Origin: Pseudoalteromonas viridis
GTDB lineage: Bacteria > Pseudomonadota > Gammaproteobacteria > Enterobacterales > Alteromonadaceae
Length of the DNA stretch: 64,000 nt
Assembly: GCF_017742995.1 (NCBI RefSeq)
Contig: NZ_CP072425.1
Coordinates: 1,736,001-1,800,000 of the forward strand
Direction: 5' to 3'
Part shown: positions 1 to 8,733 of the stretch, one piece after another
Numbering within the stretch: the first letter of the stretch is position 1
Layout: each line of letters starts with the position of its first letter
Notes under the pieces: model-generated
Databases searched by the model: none
What the model was told of the DNA's origin: nothing
Seen by the model: the letters and a program-made list of their open reading frames with translations, nothing else
Position numbers and translations under genes: made by a program

Positions 1-1886
1 TGAGCTGAAAAATTTTGTCCAAATCCGGTTGCACCTGTGGGTTGCAACACATAAACAACATAGCCATTTGCGGCCCACAGGTTAAACGGATAACGTCCCG
101 TAAAGGCTCTTGAAACCGGTGAGGTGCCACCGTAATAGTAGATCAATGCCGGATATTGTTTAGATTTATCCAGATTGTGAGGCAGGTACACGCGGCCCTT
201 GATTTCAGTACCCTGATTGTTGGTAAAGTTAAACTCCTCGAGCTTCGCAATCTCACTGTTGGTATAAGCAAGCGGCGCTGAATCCCACACGGTGCGAGCG
301 CGGTTTTTACTGATATTGACCTGCTTAAGTTGCTGTGGTGCAGAGGCTTGGGTGCCTGCCACTAACAGTTTAGGTTTACGGTTATCGGCAATGCTGAAGT
401 GCTCAACCACATCCAGACCCGCGCTCAAACGCGTGTAACGGTCTTTGCTCACATCATAGAGATACAGCGGCTGGCGGTCTTCCTCTTTCACTTTGGCAAT
501 CACATCTCCGTTACTGAGCACGTCAATACTGCCAATAGCAGGGTTAAATTGCTTGCTCAGTGCTTTAGCGTTTGCGCCTTGGCTATCTAACCAATATAAC
601 TGACCGTCATAGTTGTTTGATAACTGGTCTTTGTCAACGGCTCTGCCAAGGCCATTGTTAAAGTCTGGCCCTGCCAGTACATATACACCTTGAGCGCCAT
701 ACTTTGCTTCGTTGAAGGTGCGATACTGGCCAATGACGGTGTGTGAGCCCTGTGTCAGGTTAAACTCAACCAGCTCTGTAAGCATGTGAGGCGGCGCGGC
801 ATAATCTTGCACAGAGCGGCTGGTCAGAATGCGGTTGCTTTTGGCATCATGGTCTTCGAGTGTGTGGCTTTGCTTACCTTCGGTAAGTGCCTGGATCAGG
901 CCGGTTTTGATATCCAGCAGGTAGATTTGTGTGTTGGTCCGTGCGTATGACCAGCGATCTTCAAGGCCCTGGTAGTGTTTCACCAAAGACTTGTCTGCTG
1001 AGGGGGATTTAGACCAGCTAAATATCAGGCTGGTATCGTTAAAGTAGGCAAAGTCACTTGCACCTGCCAAATCTTCAGCGATAACCCGAGATTTGAGGTT
1101 ATCAAGATCCAGTGTTTTGAGTTGGCCGTCTTGACTATAGACCAGCTGTGCCCCGTCCTCGCGCCAGGCCAGCGAGCCGGCGTTAACACCATCAAGGGCG
1201 AAAATCACCTTGTCATCCTCATTGTAAAGCGTGGTGTTGGTCAGCGCCTGATTACCTCGGTTTGGCTGGTAGTGTTTTTGCGTGACGACATAGTGTTCAG
1301 CATCAGGAGAGTAAGAAACCGCACTGATCACCGGCGCATCAAATAACTGCTTGGCAGATAAAGCGCGGGTAGACTTGCCAGTAAATAGCAGGTGGTCATG
1401 AGCTGTTTTACCATTGAATGCCACCGAGACTTTTTTCCAGTCATCAACTTGCTCAGCAACAATGATGATCTGGTGATCGCCCGTAGGTAAATTCAGTGTT
1501 GAGGTCATTTTGTCAGAATGGCGTTCACCATTGACGAAAATATGCGCCTTTTCTATGCCATCCAGTACCAGTTCACCCTGCACGAAGCGGCTAACCGAGA
1601 ACTCCATTTTCAGTGCCTGCAGTCCGCCCATGGTTAGTGCGTTTAGCTGCGACAGGGGTTGCCATTTGGCATCAACACCCAGCATAGACACGGTTTTTTC
1701 TGCACTGGATAAACTTGGGATCAGATTGGCAATAATGGTTTGTTGATGTGCCGTATTATTGGGCTTAATTGTACTGGCCTGGCCCAGTGGGCCAATAAAC
1801 TGGATATCTTGCTTGTCTATTGGAGCGGCACTGAGTGAGGTGCTCAGGGCAGACAACAGCAGCAAAGCAGCCGATCTTAACTTCAT
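1..1886 (-). CDS. S9-family (prolyl oligopeptidase/DPP IV-like) peptidase, 3' part missing
   Basis: Reading the minus strand from ATG at 1886 gives an open frame of about 628 codons that leaves the window at base 1. It starts with a typical signal peptide (MKLRSAALLLLSALSTSLSA), followed by a long region suited to the beta-propeller of S9 peptidases. Near the window edge comes the start of the alpha/beta-hydrolase domain (YPALIYYYGG, then ATGFGQNFSA), as in DPP IV and acylaminoacyl peptidases. The catalytic Ser-Asp-His would lie beyond the window, so activity cannot be judged. Members cleave short peptides, often at proline, in the periplasm. Family assignment is fairly secure; the substrate is unknown. 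Confidence 0.8.
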   Translation of the reverse strand, partial: MKLRSAALLLLSALSTSLSAAPIDKQDIQFIGPLGQASTIKPNNTAHQQTIIANLIPSLSSAEKTVSMLGVDAKWQPLSQLNALTMGGLQALKMEFSVSRFVQGELVLDGIEKAHIFVNGERHSDKMTSTLNLPTGDHQIIIVAEQVDDWKKVSVAFNGKTAHDHLLFTGKSTRALSAKQLFDAPVISAVSYSPDAEHYVVTQKHYQPNRGNQALTNTTLYNEDDKVIFALDGVNAGSLAWREDGAQLVYSQDGQLKTLDLDNLKSRVIAEDLAGASDFAYFNDTSLIFSWSKSPSADKSLVKHYQGLEDRWSYARTNTQIYLLDIKTGLIQALTEGKQSHTLEDHDAKSNRILTSRSVQDYAAPPHMLTELVEFNLTQGSHTVIGQYRTFNEAKYGAQGVYVLAGPDFNNGLGRAVDKDQLSNNYDGQLYWLDSQGANAKALSKQFNPAIGSIDVLSNGDVIAKVKEEDRQPLYLYDVSKDRYTRLSAGLDVVEHFSIADNRKPKLLVAGTQASAPQQLKQVNISKNRARTVWDSAPLAYTNSEIAKLEEFNFTNNQGTEIKGRVYLPHNLDKSKQYPALIYYYGGTSPVSRAFTGRYPFNLWAANGYVVYVLQPTGATGFGQNFSA

Positions 1887-1975
1887 AGTTTGCGCCTATT
1901 GTGGGTAAATTAGACGTATACTATAACATAGACTTTGTGCTTCTCACTTAAGCGTGAGACTAACGCCGGAGCCCC

Positions 1976-3184
1976 TTATGGGTTTGAATTGATCATTCTC
2001 TGCCATGAATGGATCCAGCGAATAAACTCGGGCAGGGCTTTGGGCCGGCTGATCAGGTAACCCTGCATCAGCAAGCTGTACTTGTATTTCTCCAGGTATT
2101 GTAATTCTTCGATGCGCTCAATGCCTTCGGCGACAATATCCATTTGCTGGTTTTGCGCAATATCAATCAGGCTGTCGACCAGCACCTGAGAAAAGCGATC
2201 AGACTCTATATAAGTGATCAGGGAGCGATCCAGTTTGATCTCGGTAAAGGGCAGGTTTTTCAGTTGCTGTAGGTTAGTAAACCCGGTACCAAAGTCATCC
2301 AGCGATAAATCGAACCCCCGTAATCTTAGCCTGTTGATGGTTTCCAGTTGCAAGCTGCTGACAATCGGCTGGTTTTCGGTGATCTCTATGATCACTTCTT
2401 TGGGCTCCAGGCGGTTGAGTTCGAGGATCAGTGCAAGCTTGTCGGGACAGCCGCTGTCATTGAGTTGCACAGGCGACAGGTTAAACGCGAGTTTAAACGG
2501 GTAATTAAGTTCAGCCCTGAGTTTTTGAAACTCTTTGGTGGCTTTTTCAAACAGCTGGAAGGTCACCAGGTTGATCAAGTCCAGATCCTGGGCGACCCCG
2601 ATAAAACGATGCGGTAACAGGGTTTCACCGTGTTGATGAGAAACAATGCGCGCAAGGACTTCAACACTTTTGATCTTTTTACTGCCGCGATGTACCTTGG
2701 GCTGATAAAAGGGGGTGATCTCACTGTTACTGATGGCATACAGCAATTGATCTTCCGTGACACAAGGCTCTTCTGTGTCTTCGTTACCAATAAAGCTGTC
2801 GAGTTTTTTCAGCAGTCGGTCGACATCATTCAGTTGCACCGGCTTGGCGATGTTGCCGATTAAATGGGTGTTATGTTGCCTTGCCAGGTTCGCGGCCAGG
2901 TCCATGACCCGGGTTTCCATTTCGGAGATTATCACGATACCGCCAGGGTAACGCAGCTCTCCCAGCTTGCGGATCAGCTCCATACCATCCATGTCTGGCA
3001 TATTGAGATCGGTAAAAACCGCATCATATTGCAAAGGGGTTTGCCTGACCAGCTCCAGCGCCTGAGGCGCACTGGCAACGGTGGTAACGTAATCAACCTC
3101 CAGCTCTGCCAGTATGGCCTTCATCACCACCAGAATGGCTTGGGAGTCGTCAACCACGAGAATGTGTTTAGCCTGATGCTGCAT
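1976..3184 (-). CDS. Response regulator with EAL (cyclic-di-GMP phosphodiesterase) output domain
   Basis: The 402-residue protein has an N-terminal receiver domain (about 1-125; acidic start VVDDS, phospho-acceptor in FTDLNMPDMDG) and a C-terminal EAL domain (about 145-395). The signature reads EVL instead of EAL, but the metal and catalytic motifs are kept: NLSP, EITE, DDFGTG, KLDRS and AEGIE. The phosphodiesterase is therefore likely active, hydrolysing c-di-GMP under control of phosphorylation. The layout matches the RocR/PvrR type of regulator. No histidine kinase lies next to it, so its partner must be encoded elsewhere. It is transcribed alone, convergent to nothing and downstream of no operon partner visible here. 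Confidence 0.88.
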   Translation of the reverse strand: MQHQAKHILVVDDSQAILVVMKAILAELEVDYVTTVASAPQALELVRQTPLQYDAVFTDLNMPDMDGMELIRKLGELRYPGGIVIISEMETRVMDLAANLARQHNTHLIGNIAKPVQLNDVDRLLKKLDSFIGNEDTEEPCVTEDQLLYAISNSEITPFYQPKVHRGSKKIKSVEVLARIVSHQHGETLLPHRFIGVAQDLDLINLVTFQLFEKATKEFQKLRAELNYPFKLAFNLSPVQLNDSGCPDKLALILELNRLEPKEVIIEITENQPIVSSLQLETINRLRLRGFDLSLDDFGTGFTNLQQLKNLPFTEIKLDRSLITYIESDRFSQVLVDSLIDIAQNQQMDIVAEGIERIEELQYLEKYKYSLLMQGYLISRPKALPEFIRWIHSWQRMINSNP

Positions 3185-3357
3185 AACGCTATCCTTAGTA
3201 TGGAACCTATTTTCAAGTTTAGTACATGGGATGTAGAACGCACACGACAGTGAGGTGGCAGGGCAAAATAATCACCTTAGACACGAATTGCAGGCTAGGT
3301 ACTTGCCGATAAAAACTGCGTATAATGGGCACACTGTATAGTTAACGACGAGTCAGT

Positions 3358-4371
3358 ATGACCCGCATTGAATTTCCTTTAGCAGGCCATCAGGTGTCTG
3401 TGTTAGTGAACCGCCAGGAGATCCTTCAGGTTTATCAGGACCAGCAGCGGCTGGCACATGAGCCCATAGAGGCACAACAGGTTGCAGTGACGGTCGCCGG
3501 GCAACAGCTCCGGCTGGACCCCAGTCGGCTTCCCGAAGGGCTATTAGCCGTCGCCGTAAACGAAGAACCCTGGCAATGGCTCGAAGTGCCGGCTGCGCAC
3601 AATGATAACAAGGGCAGCTGGTTTGGGCTTGCCGCTTTGGGCTTTAAGTTACTGAAAAGTGCCAATGTGGTTAAAGCGGCACTGGCTGGCGCGTCACTGG
3701 CCGGGTATGCCTGGTTATTTTCCTGGCAGTTTGCCGTCATGCTGCTGGCATGTTTGGTGATCCATGAATATGGCCATATCCGGGCAATGCGCTACTTTGG
3801 ATTAAAAACCAAAGGGATTTATCTTATTCCATTTGTTGGTGGCTTAGCAGTGAGTGAAGACAAACTCACAACGCGCTGGCAGAATGTCATTATTTCCCTG
3901 ATGGGACCGGCTTTTGGCTTGCTGGCCTCTGTGGCGGCGGTGGTCTTGTATTATGCCACCGGACTGGAGATATTCGCAGGCGTGGCAGTGCTAAGCGCCT
4001 TGCTCAACCTGTTTAATATGCTGCCGATTTTACCTCTGGATGGGGGTCATGTACTTAAGAGTATCAGCTTTTCCATGCGCTCCTGGGTTGGTTTGCTGAT
4101 CTGTCTGGCGGGGATCCTGCTGGGTGTGCTGATCAGTTATACCTTTGGTCTGATGTTACTGGTGTTTTTCCTGGTAATAGGCACGATAGATATTTTACTG
4201 GAGTGGCGTGGCCGTCATCAGGCGCACCTGATCCCGCTGGACCGCTATGGACAGATTGTCTCAACGGCACTTTATGTTGGTGTTTGCGCGGGTTTAATTG
4301 CCGTTATGTGGCATTTCGCAGACGCTGATAGCGTATTGCTGAGCTTACCCATCAAGGTGTTATCAAACTAG
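3358..4371 (+). CDS. Site-2-protease-like M50 membrane metalloprotease
   Basis: The 337-residue protein has a soluble N-terminal part (about 1-95) and then several membrane segments. The zinc motif HEYGH is at residues 136-140 and a second ligand motif, LPLDGGH, has its Asp near 228. Both are hallmarks of peptidase family M50, which cuts substrates inside the membrane. The N-terminal domain is not the PDZ domain of RseP, so this is a different subgroup, and its substrate cannot be told from sequence. ATG at 3358 is the first good start. The next gene is convergent, with a hairpin between the two. Confidence 0.8.
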   Translation: MTRIEFPLAGHQVSVLVNRQEILQVYQDQQRLAHEPIEAQQVAVTVAGQQLRLDPSRLPEGLLAVAVNEEPWQWLEVPAAHNDNKGSWFGLAALGFKLLKSANVVKAALAGASLAGYAWLFSWQFAVMLLACLVIHEYGHIRAMRYFGLKTKGIYLIPFVGGLAVSEDKLTTRWQNVIISLMGPAFGLLASVAAVVLYYATGLEIFAGVAVLSALLNLFNMLPILPLDGGHVLKSISFSMRSWVGLLICLAGILLGVLISYTFGLMLLVFFLVIGTIDILLEWRGRHQAHLIPLDRYGQIVSTALYVGVCAGLIAVMWHFADADSVLLSLPIKVLSN

Positions 4372-4377
4372 CCTTCG

Positions 4378-4399
4378 GCCGGTCAGCGTACTGACCGGC
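4378..4399. terminator. Perfect hairpin between convergent genes
   Basis: GCCGGTCAG (4378-4386) and CTGACCGGC (4391-4399) form a 9-bp perfect stem with loop CGTA, between the M50 protease stop and the AtoE-type transporter stop. There is no clear T-run on either side, so its strength as an intrinsic terminator is doubtful. It could block convergent transcripts from both sides. Confidence 0.45.
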
Positions 4400-4409
4400 A
4401 CGCTTGCAG

Positions 4410-5723
4410 CTAAGCCAGAGTCAGTAACAAAGCAATCACAACGCCGCTGACGAGCAACTGAAGCAGGCAAAACCCCATGATGTCTTTCGCTTTTAAACCA
4501 GCAATCGCCAGCACCGGCAGTGCCCAGAAGGGTTGAATAAGATTGGTCCAGGCGTCTCCCCAGGCCACAGCCATCGCAACACGCGCAATGTCGGCGCCCA
4601 GCTCCTGGGCAGCCGGGATCACAATCGGTGCTTGCACAGCCCATTGCCCGCCGCCAGAGGGGACAAAAATATTGACCAGACCGGCGCTGAGAAAGCTCCA
4701 TAATGGCAAGGTGGTGCTGCTACTTATCTCAACAAAGCCGCTGGAGATCTGCTGCGCCAGTCCGGTTTTGACCATCACGGCCATGATCCCAGCATAAAAG
4801 GGAAACTGGATAGCAATACCAGCCCCTCCTTTGATCGCCTCCTGGAGGCTATGCAAGACGTTGGCAGGCGTGCGGTGTAACAGAATAGCCAAAAACAGAA
4901 ACAGCGCGATGACGCTATTGAGATTAAGTGTACCGTTGGCTGCCACAAAATAATAAAGCAGATAGCCACATCCGAGCAGGCCCAAGGCGATACCAAGCAA
5001 AGCACTGTGCTCAAGTCGTTCTGCCGGGGTCAGTACCGCAGGACGACAGTGCGGCTCAGCGTGCGCCAGTTTGGCCGGATCAACCACGACCTGCGACTCG
5101 GTAGGTGGCAGCATAAAGCGGTTGAGCAGCGGCATGATCACCAAAAGCGCGCCCAAAATGAGCAGGTTAAAAGGGGCAAACAAGGTCTGACTGGTGCTCA
5201 GAACGCCTATCTGAGCTTCAGCAAAATGTCCCGCGGTGGCTATGGTCAGGGGGACTGACCCGGCCAAGCCACCATGCCAGACAATAAAACCCGAATACGC
5301 ACTGGCAACCAGGAGGCGGTAATCCACCGCAATCTGGCGAGCGAGGGCTTTGGCAAATAAAGCGCCCACCACCAGGCCAAATCCCCAGTTCAACCAGCTG
5401 GCCAGCATTGCAACCAGGGTGACCAGTATGATCGCCTGAGCGGGAGTGCGCGCCAGGGTTGCCAGTTTATTCAGCGCCATAATGCAAGGGCGAGTACTGG
5501 CTAACATATAGCCACAGACTAAGATTAATAGCATCTGCATGGCAAATTGCAGCAGGTTCCAGAACCCGTGTCCCCAAATGGTGATAGCCTCGAGTGATGA
5601 GGTCGGTGTAAACACGCTGGCGAGCGCGAGCACCAGCAGAGTCAGCAGACAGACAAATACATAAGGGTCGGGTAAATAGCGTTCGACCAGTCGACTGAGT
5701 GGCTGTGTGATACGGTTTAGCAT
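4410..5723 (-). CDS. AtoE/TIGR00366-type short-chain fatty acid transporter
   Basis: This is a 437-residue, very hydrophobic protein with about ten to twelve membrane segments. Its opening (RLVERYLPDPYVFVCLLTLL) and the later SWLNWGFGLVVGA and SGFIVWHGGLAGS motifs are typical of the AtoE family, which carries short-chain fatty acids such as acetoacetate or butyrate across the inner membrane. No atoDAB genes are nearby, so the substrate is inferred from family only. Upstream of the start is an inverted repeat, TTAGTGA (5765-5771) and TCACTAA (5778-5784), which could be an operator. The gene stands alone. Confidence 0.82.
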   Translation of the reverse strand: MLNRITQPLSRLVERYLPDPYVFVCLLTLLVLALASVFTPTSSLEAITIWGHGFWNLLQFAMQMLLILVCGYMLASTRPCIMALNKLATLARTPAQAIILVTLVAMLASWLNWGFGLVVGALFAKALARQIAVDYRLLVASAYSGFIVWHGGLAGSVPLTIATAGHFAEAQIGVLSTSQTLFAPFNLLILGALLVIMPLLNRFMLPPTESQVVVDPAKLAHAEPHCRPAVLTPAERLEHSALLGIALGLLGCGYLLYYFVAANGTLNLNSVIALFLFLAILLHRTPANVLHSLQEAIKGGAGIAIQFPFYAGIMAVMVKTGLAQQISSGFVEISSSTTLPLWSFLSAGLVNIFVPSGGGQWAVQAPIVIPAAQELGADIARVAMAVAWGDAWTNLIQPFWALPVLAIAGLKAKDIMGFCLLQLLVSGVVIALLLTLA

Positions 5724-5960
5724 GACAAGTTCCCATTGAATGCGCGCGACAATCAGCTTCCTGCTTAGTGACTTAATTCACTAAAAGTTAGTCAATTAAG
5801 CTATATTAACTGCTGAGAAAGCCGCGTGTTTTTTGTATTTTATTGATTTTTAAGTGTTTATAATTTTGGCACAAAACATGTAACAGATAAATCATACGAT
5901 TGAATTGACTGCGCGTCACTAGCTATATGCGCAGTAGCAAATTAACTAAGAGAGGTCTTT

Positions 5961-6185
5961 ATGGCAGGACAGGGTTCTGGGGGCAATGTAATTGCCGCGA
6001 TATGTAATGTCTTTTTTCCGGGCTTAGGCCAATTAGTGCAGGGACGTTTACTTGCCGCACTTATCTTTGCAGTCATCTGTGTTGGCGGATATGCACTTTG
6101 GTGGTTGGTAGTGCCTGGGGTGCTGGCGGCGCTCGTGCACTTGTGGTCTATCATTGATGCGGCCAAATATCGCTCATCAGATTGA
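5961..6185 (+). CDS. Small two-helix membrane protein (TM2-like)
   Basis: The 74-residue protein starts at an ATG preceded by AGAGAGG. It has two hydrophobic helices. The first ends in the glycine-rich FFPGLGQLVQGRL turn and the second is in LLAALIFAVICVGGYALWW, followed by another apolar stretch ending LVHLWSIIDAAKY. This resembles small TM2-type proteins, whose function is mostly unknown. Its last bases overlap the end of the convergent AEC transporter gene by nine. The coding call is supported by the RBS and a clean membrane pattern. Confidence 0.7.
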   Translation: MAGQGSGGNVIAAICNVFFPGLGQLVQGRLLAALIFAVICVGGYALWWLVVPGVLAALVHLWSIIDAAKYRSSD

Positions 6186-7082
6186 TAGAATAGCCAGCCA
6201 CAGGCTCAGCGAGACGACACTCAGCAGTGTGGATAATACTACGCTGCCCGCGCTGATAGCCTGTTGCACGCCTAGCTGGCGTGCGACCAGATAAGCATTA
6301 ACCCCCAATGGCGCTGCACTCATCAGGGTGACGACCTGGCGTTGCAGCGGCTCAAGCGCGAGCAGGGTTGCTGTCAGGTAAACACATAAAGGCAGGATCA
6401 GTAGTTTGACGATGCTGAGCATCAGTGCCGGATACCACACCGGCCGAAATCCGTACTGAACCAGACTGGCACCCAATACAAACAGCGCCCCCGCAATCGC
6501 GGGCTGGGCAAACCACTCCATACCCGATAACAATAGTGCCGGCAGGCTCAGAGACATCAGATTAGCAATGAGTCCGAGGCTGATGCTGAGTACAACCGGG
6601 TTCAGAAACAGTGGTTTGAGCCATTCAACTCCGCCATTTGCTCTTCGGGCTAGTATAAAGGTCAGTGAAAATAACACCGCACTGTGTAGCGGTATGATCA
6701 TAAACACCATGGCCGCAGCTTGCTCGCCGAGCGCGGCCAGAATGACTGGCAGACCCACCACCACGGTATTTGAGTAAGTGCTATTCAGTGCGCTCAGCGC
6801 CGCATCGCTCATGGTGAGATTAAAGCGAGCCCGCAGTAAGACAAATACCAGCAGGTACAGCGCCACCACCGGCAGATAAAAGGCCAGCAGCAGAGAGGCT
6901 GATGCTACTTGCGACAGATCGGCACGAAACATACTTAAAAAAAGCAGTACGGGAATGGCGAGATTAAAAATGTAGACCCGGATCCCGTCCAGCTGTGCGC
7001 CAGAGATAAAACGGATCCGCGCAGCCACAAAGCCACAGGTGACGACGAAAATCAGTGGAAACAGAATATCAATGAAAGTCAC
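6177..7082 (-). CDS. AEC-family (auxin efflux carrier-like) transporter
   Basis: The 301-residue protein has around ten predicted membrane helices in two similar halves, the usual AEC (PF03547) arrangement. The N-terminal FPLIFVVTCGFVAARI and the mid-protein LNSTYSNTVVVGLPVI (conserved Asn and Gly-Pro region) fit this family. Bacterial members export or exchange organic acids such as malate or malonate; the substrate here is unknown. It overlaps the convergent small membrane protein gene by nine bases at their 3' ends, so the two transcripts may interfere. Confidence 0.82.
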   Translation of the reverse strand: MTFIDILFPLIFVVTCGFVAARIRFISGAQLDGIRVYIFNLAIPVLLFLSMFRADLSQVASASLLLAFYLPVVALYLLVFVLLRARFNLTMSDAALSALNSTYSNTVVVGLPVILAALGEQAAAMVFMIIPLHSAVLFSLTFILARRANGGVEWLKPLFLNPVVLSISLGLIANLMSLSLPALLLSGMEWFAQPAIAGALFVLGASLVQYGFRPVWYPALMLSIVKLLILPLCVYLTATLLALEPLQRQVVTLMSAAPLGVNAYLVARQLGVQQAISAGSVVLSTLLSVVSLSLWLAILSI

Positions 7083-7216
7083 GGCTTACTCGTTGGTTGC
7101 GATGGGGGCTCTGGCAATGCAATGGAGTATTATACGGGTTTATCTCTACTTAACAATGCAGCGGCGTGTGGTTCAGGTATACTTATAGGGTTGTATTAAA
7201 TGAACTTGAAGTGACT

Positions 7217-7591
7217 ATGGAGTATCAGTTTATTCGCGATCCTATCAGTGGATTTCGCGTCAAAATGTCAGCTGAACATGAGCTGGTGGGGCGTTGGTTG
7301 AATGATGAACTTGAGCATGCGGCATTGCCGGGATTACTGGCACGGCTAAAGGAGATCAAAGCGACCCGGGATGAGTTTTGTCTGGAAGGGCGCGAGGTGC
7401 GCCTGATTGTGTCACACCAGGAAGCCCTGTTTGAAGCCCACGACTTATACCATGAGCAAACGGATGCGCTATCGGCTTACAGCGATGATGCGCTTGCCCT
7501 GGAAGAGCATGGCCTGAGCGCAGGTTGCGGCTTCGAAGATTTCGAAGCCTTGTTACTCGACTGGCAGGACTTTATTCGCCGTCGTCGTTAG
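7217..7591 (+). CDS. yacL: YacL/UPF0231 family protein
   Basis: ATG at 7217 gives 124 residues beginning MEYQFIRDPISGFRVKMSAE, which matches the start of the E. coli YacL family (UPF0231). Longer upstream in-frame starts would add residues the family does not have. The protein is acidic and has no membrane segment or signal peptide. Its role is not established. The 3' end overlaps the convergent 2OG-oxygenase gene by four bases. Confidence 0.78.
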   Translation: MEYQFIRDPISGFRVKMSAEHELVGRWLNDELEHAALPGLLARLKEIKATRDEFCLEGREVRLIVSHQEALFEAHDLYHEQTDALSAYSDDALALEEHGLSAGCGFEDFEALLLDWQDFIRRRR

Positions 7592-8304
7592 CTGGTGGCT
7601 TGCTGAGGCGGGGCACCATACAATTGCTCTGCCCGATTGAATAACACCCAGGATGTGAGGATATACTTGTCATTAGAGCGAGGCATGTTGCCCCGGTGCG
7701 TGTGTGTAAAGTAGGCCGGTGCAATAACCATAGAGCCTTGTTTTGGCTTGATACGTTTATCCTGATAATGAAACTCGGTTTCTCCGCCTTCCTCGACATC
7801 GTTGAGATAAAACATAAACAACAGTACCCGGTGCAGCGCTTCGTTGTGCTGCAATTGCGGGTAAACTTCACTGTGCCAGTACGGGTATCCGCCTTCATTG
7901 GTTGGATAGCGCTGCGCCTGAATAGAGCCTAAGCGGAACAATTGCTGAGTTAAAATCGGTAACTGAGGCTTGCCCACTTCTTCAAAGTTATCAACGGTTA
8001 AGTTAACTGGCTGACCGGTTTTGGGGTGATAGACACTCAGTCCGAAGGCCCCAATCATCATAAAAAAGTGCTCTTCAATATAATCGAACAGGTATTTTGA
8101 CGTAGTTTGTTGAATGTGTGTTAATTGCTGCGCATAATCCGGGTATTGATTTAAATACAAATCCTGACTGACTTTCTTACTGAGGTCGATACCACCTGAG
8201 GTAGTCCCCTGAGCCAGGTGAGGGCTGTTATCAAAGGTCTGAATAAACTGCTGGCAAAACTCAGGACTCAGTGCATTTTCATAAATGCGAATAAAATCAG
8301 TCAT
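7588..8304 (-). CDS. Prolyl-4-hydroxylase-like 2OG-Fe(II) oxygenase with HxE metal motif
   Basis: ATG at 8304 (RBS-like GGAT eight bases upstream) gives 238 residues; the longer frame would start at TTG. The C-terminal half follows the P4H pattern: a proximal metal motif WHSE (His144, Glu146), then FYLNDVEEGGETEF, the distal His in THRG (His203) and a Lys at about 213 for the 2-oxoglutarate carboxylate. The usual motif is HxD, so Glu in place of Asp is the unusual point. HxE is known in some members such as clavaminate-synthase-like enzymes. The protein or small-molecule substrate is unknown. It is divergent from the thioesterase gene. Confidence 0.8.
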   Translation of the reverse strand: MTDFIRIYENALSPEFCQQFIQTFDNSPHLAQGTTSGGIDLSKKVSQDLYLNQYPDYAQQLTHIQQTTSKYLFDYIEEHFFMMIGAFGLSVYHPKTGQPVNLTVDNFEEVGKPQLPILTQQLFRLGSIQAQRYPTNEGGYPYWHSEVYPQLQHNEALHRVLLFMFYLNDVEEGGETEFHYQDKRIKPKQGSMVIAPAYFTHTHRGNMPRSNDKYILTSWVLFNRAEQLYGAPPQQATS

Positions 8305-8333
8305 GTTGATATCCAAAATTGGTTAGAATTATT

Positions 8334-8723
8334 ATGTTGTCAGAAACTCTTATGCCGCGTTTCAGTGAAACGGATGTCCTCGGACACATCAACAATACCG
8401 CACTCCCGGTATGGTTTGAAGCGGCGCGCACGCCTATTTTCAAAATTTTTACACCGGATCTTAATCCACATCAATGGAAGCTGATTGTGGCCAAAGTGGA
8501 AGTGACCTTTAAAGGCGAGCTGTTTTACGGACAAGCGGTGGAGGTTAAAACAGCCATTGAAAAAATCGGCAACAGCTCCTTTGTGATCTTACAGCAGGCC
8601 TGGCAGCACGGTGAATGCTGCGCTGAGGGTCGTACTGTGATGGTGCGTTATGACTTTGCGGGAAAAGCCGCACAGCCACTGAGTGACGAGGAAAAAGCGG
8701 CACTCGCACAGTATGCGTTATAA
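8334..8723 (+). CDS. Hotdog-fold acyl-CoA thioesterase (4HBT/YbgC-like)
   Basis: ATG at 8334 gives 129 residues; an upstream TTG would add five. The N-terminal PRFSETDVLGHINNTALPVWFE is the classical 4HBT motif with catalytic Asp followed by GHINN. The protein is of usual length for single-hotdog thioesterases, which hydrolyse acyl-CoA or related thioesters in the cytoplasm. It does not neighbour tol-pal genes, so it is not obviously the Tol-linked YbgC. The substrate is unknown. Confidence 0.82.
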   Translation: MLSETLMPRFSETDVLGHINNTALPVWFEAARTPIFKIFTPDLNPHQWKLIVAKVEVTFKGELFYGQAVEVKTAIEKIGNSSFVILQQAWQHGECCAEGRTVMVRYDFAGKAAQPLSDEEKAALAQYAL

Positions 8724-8733
8724 CGTTGGCGCT

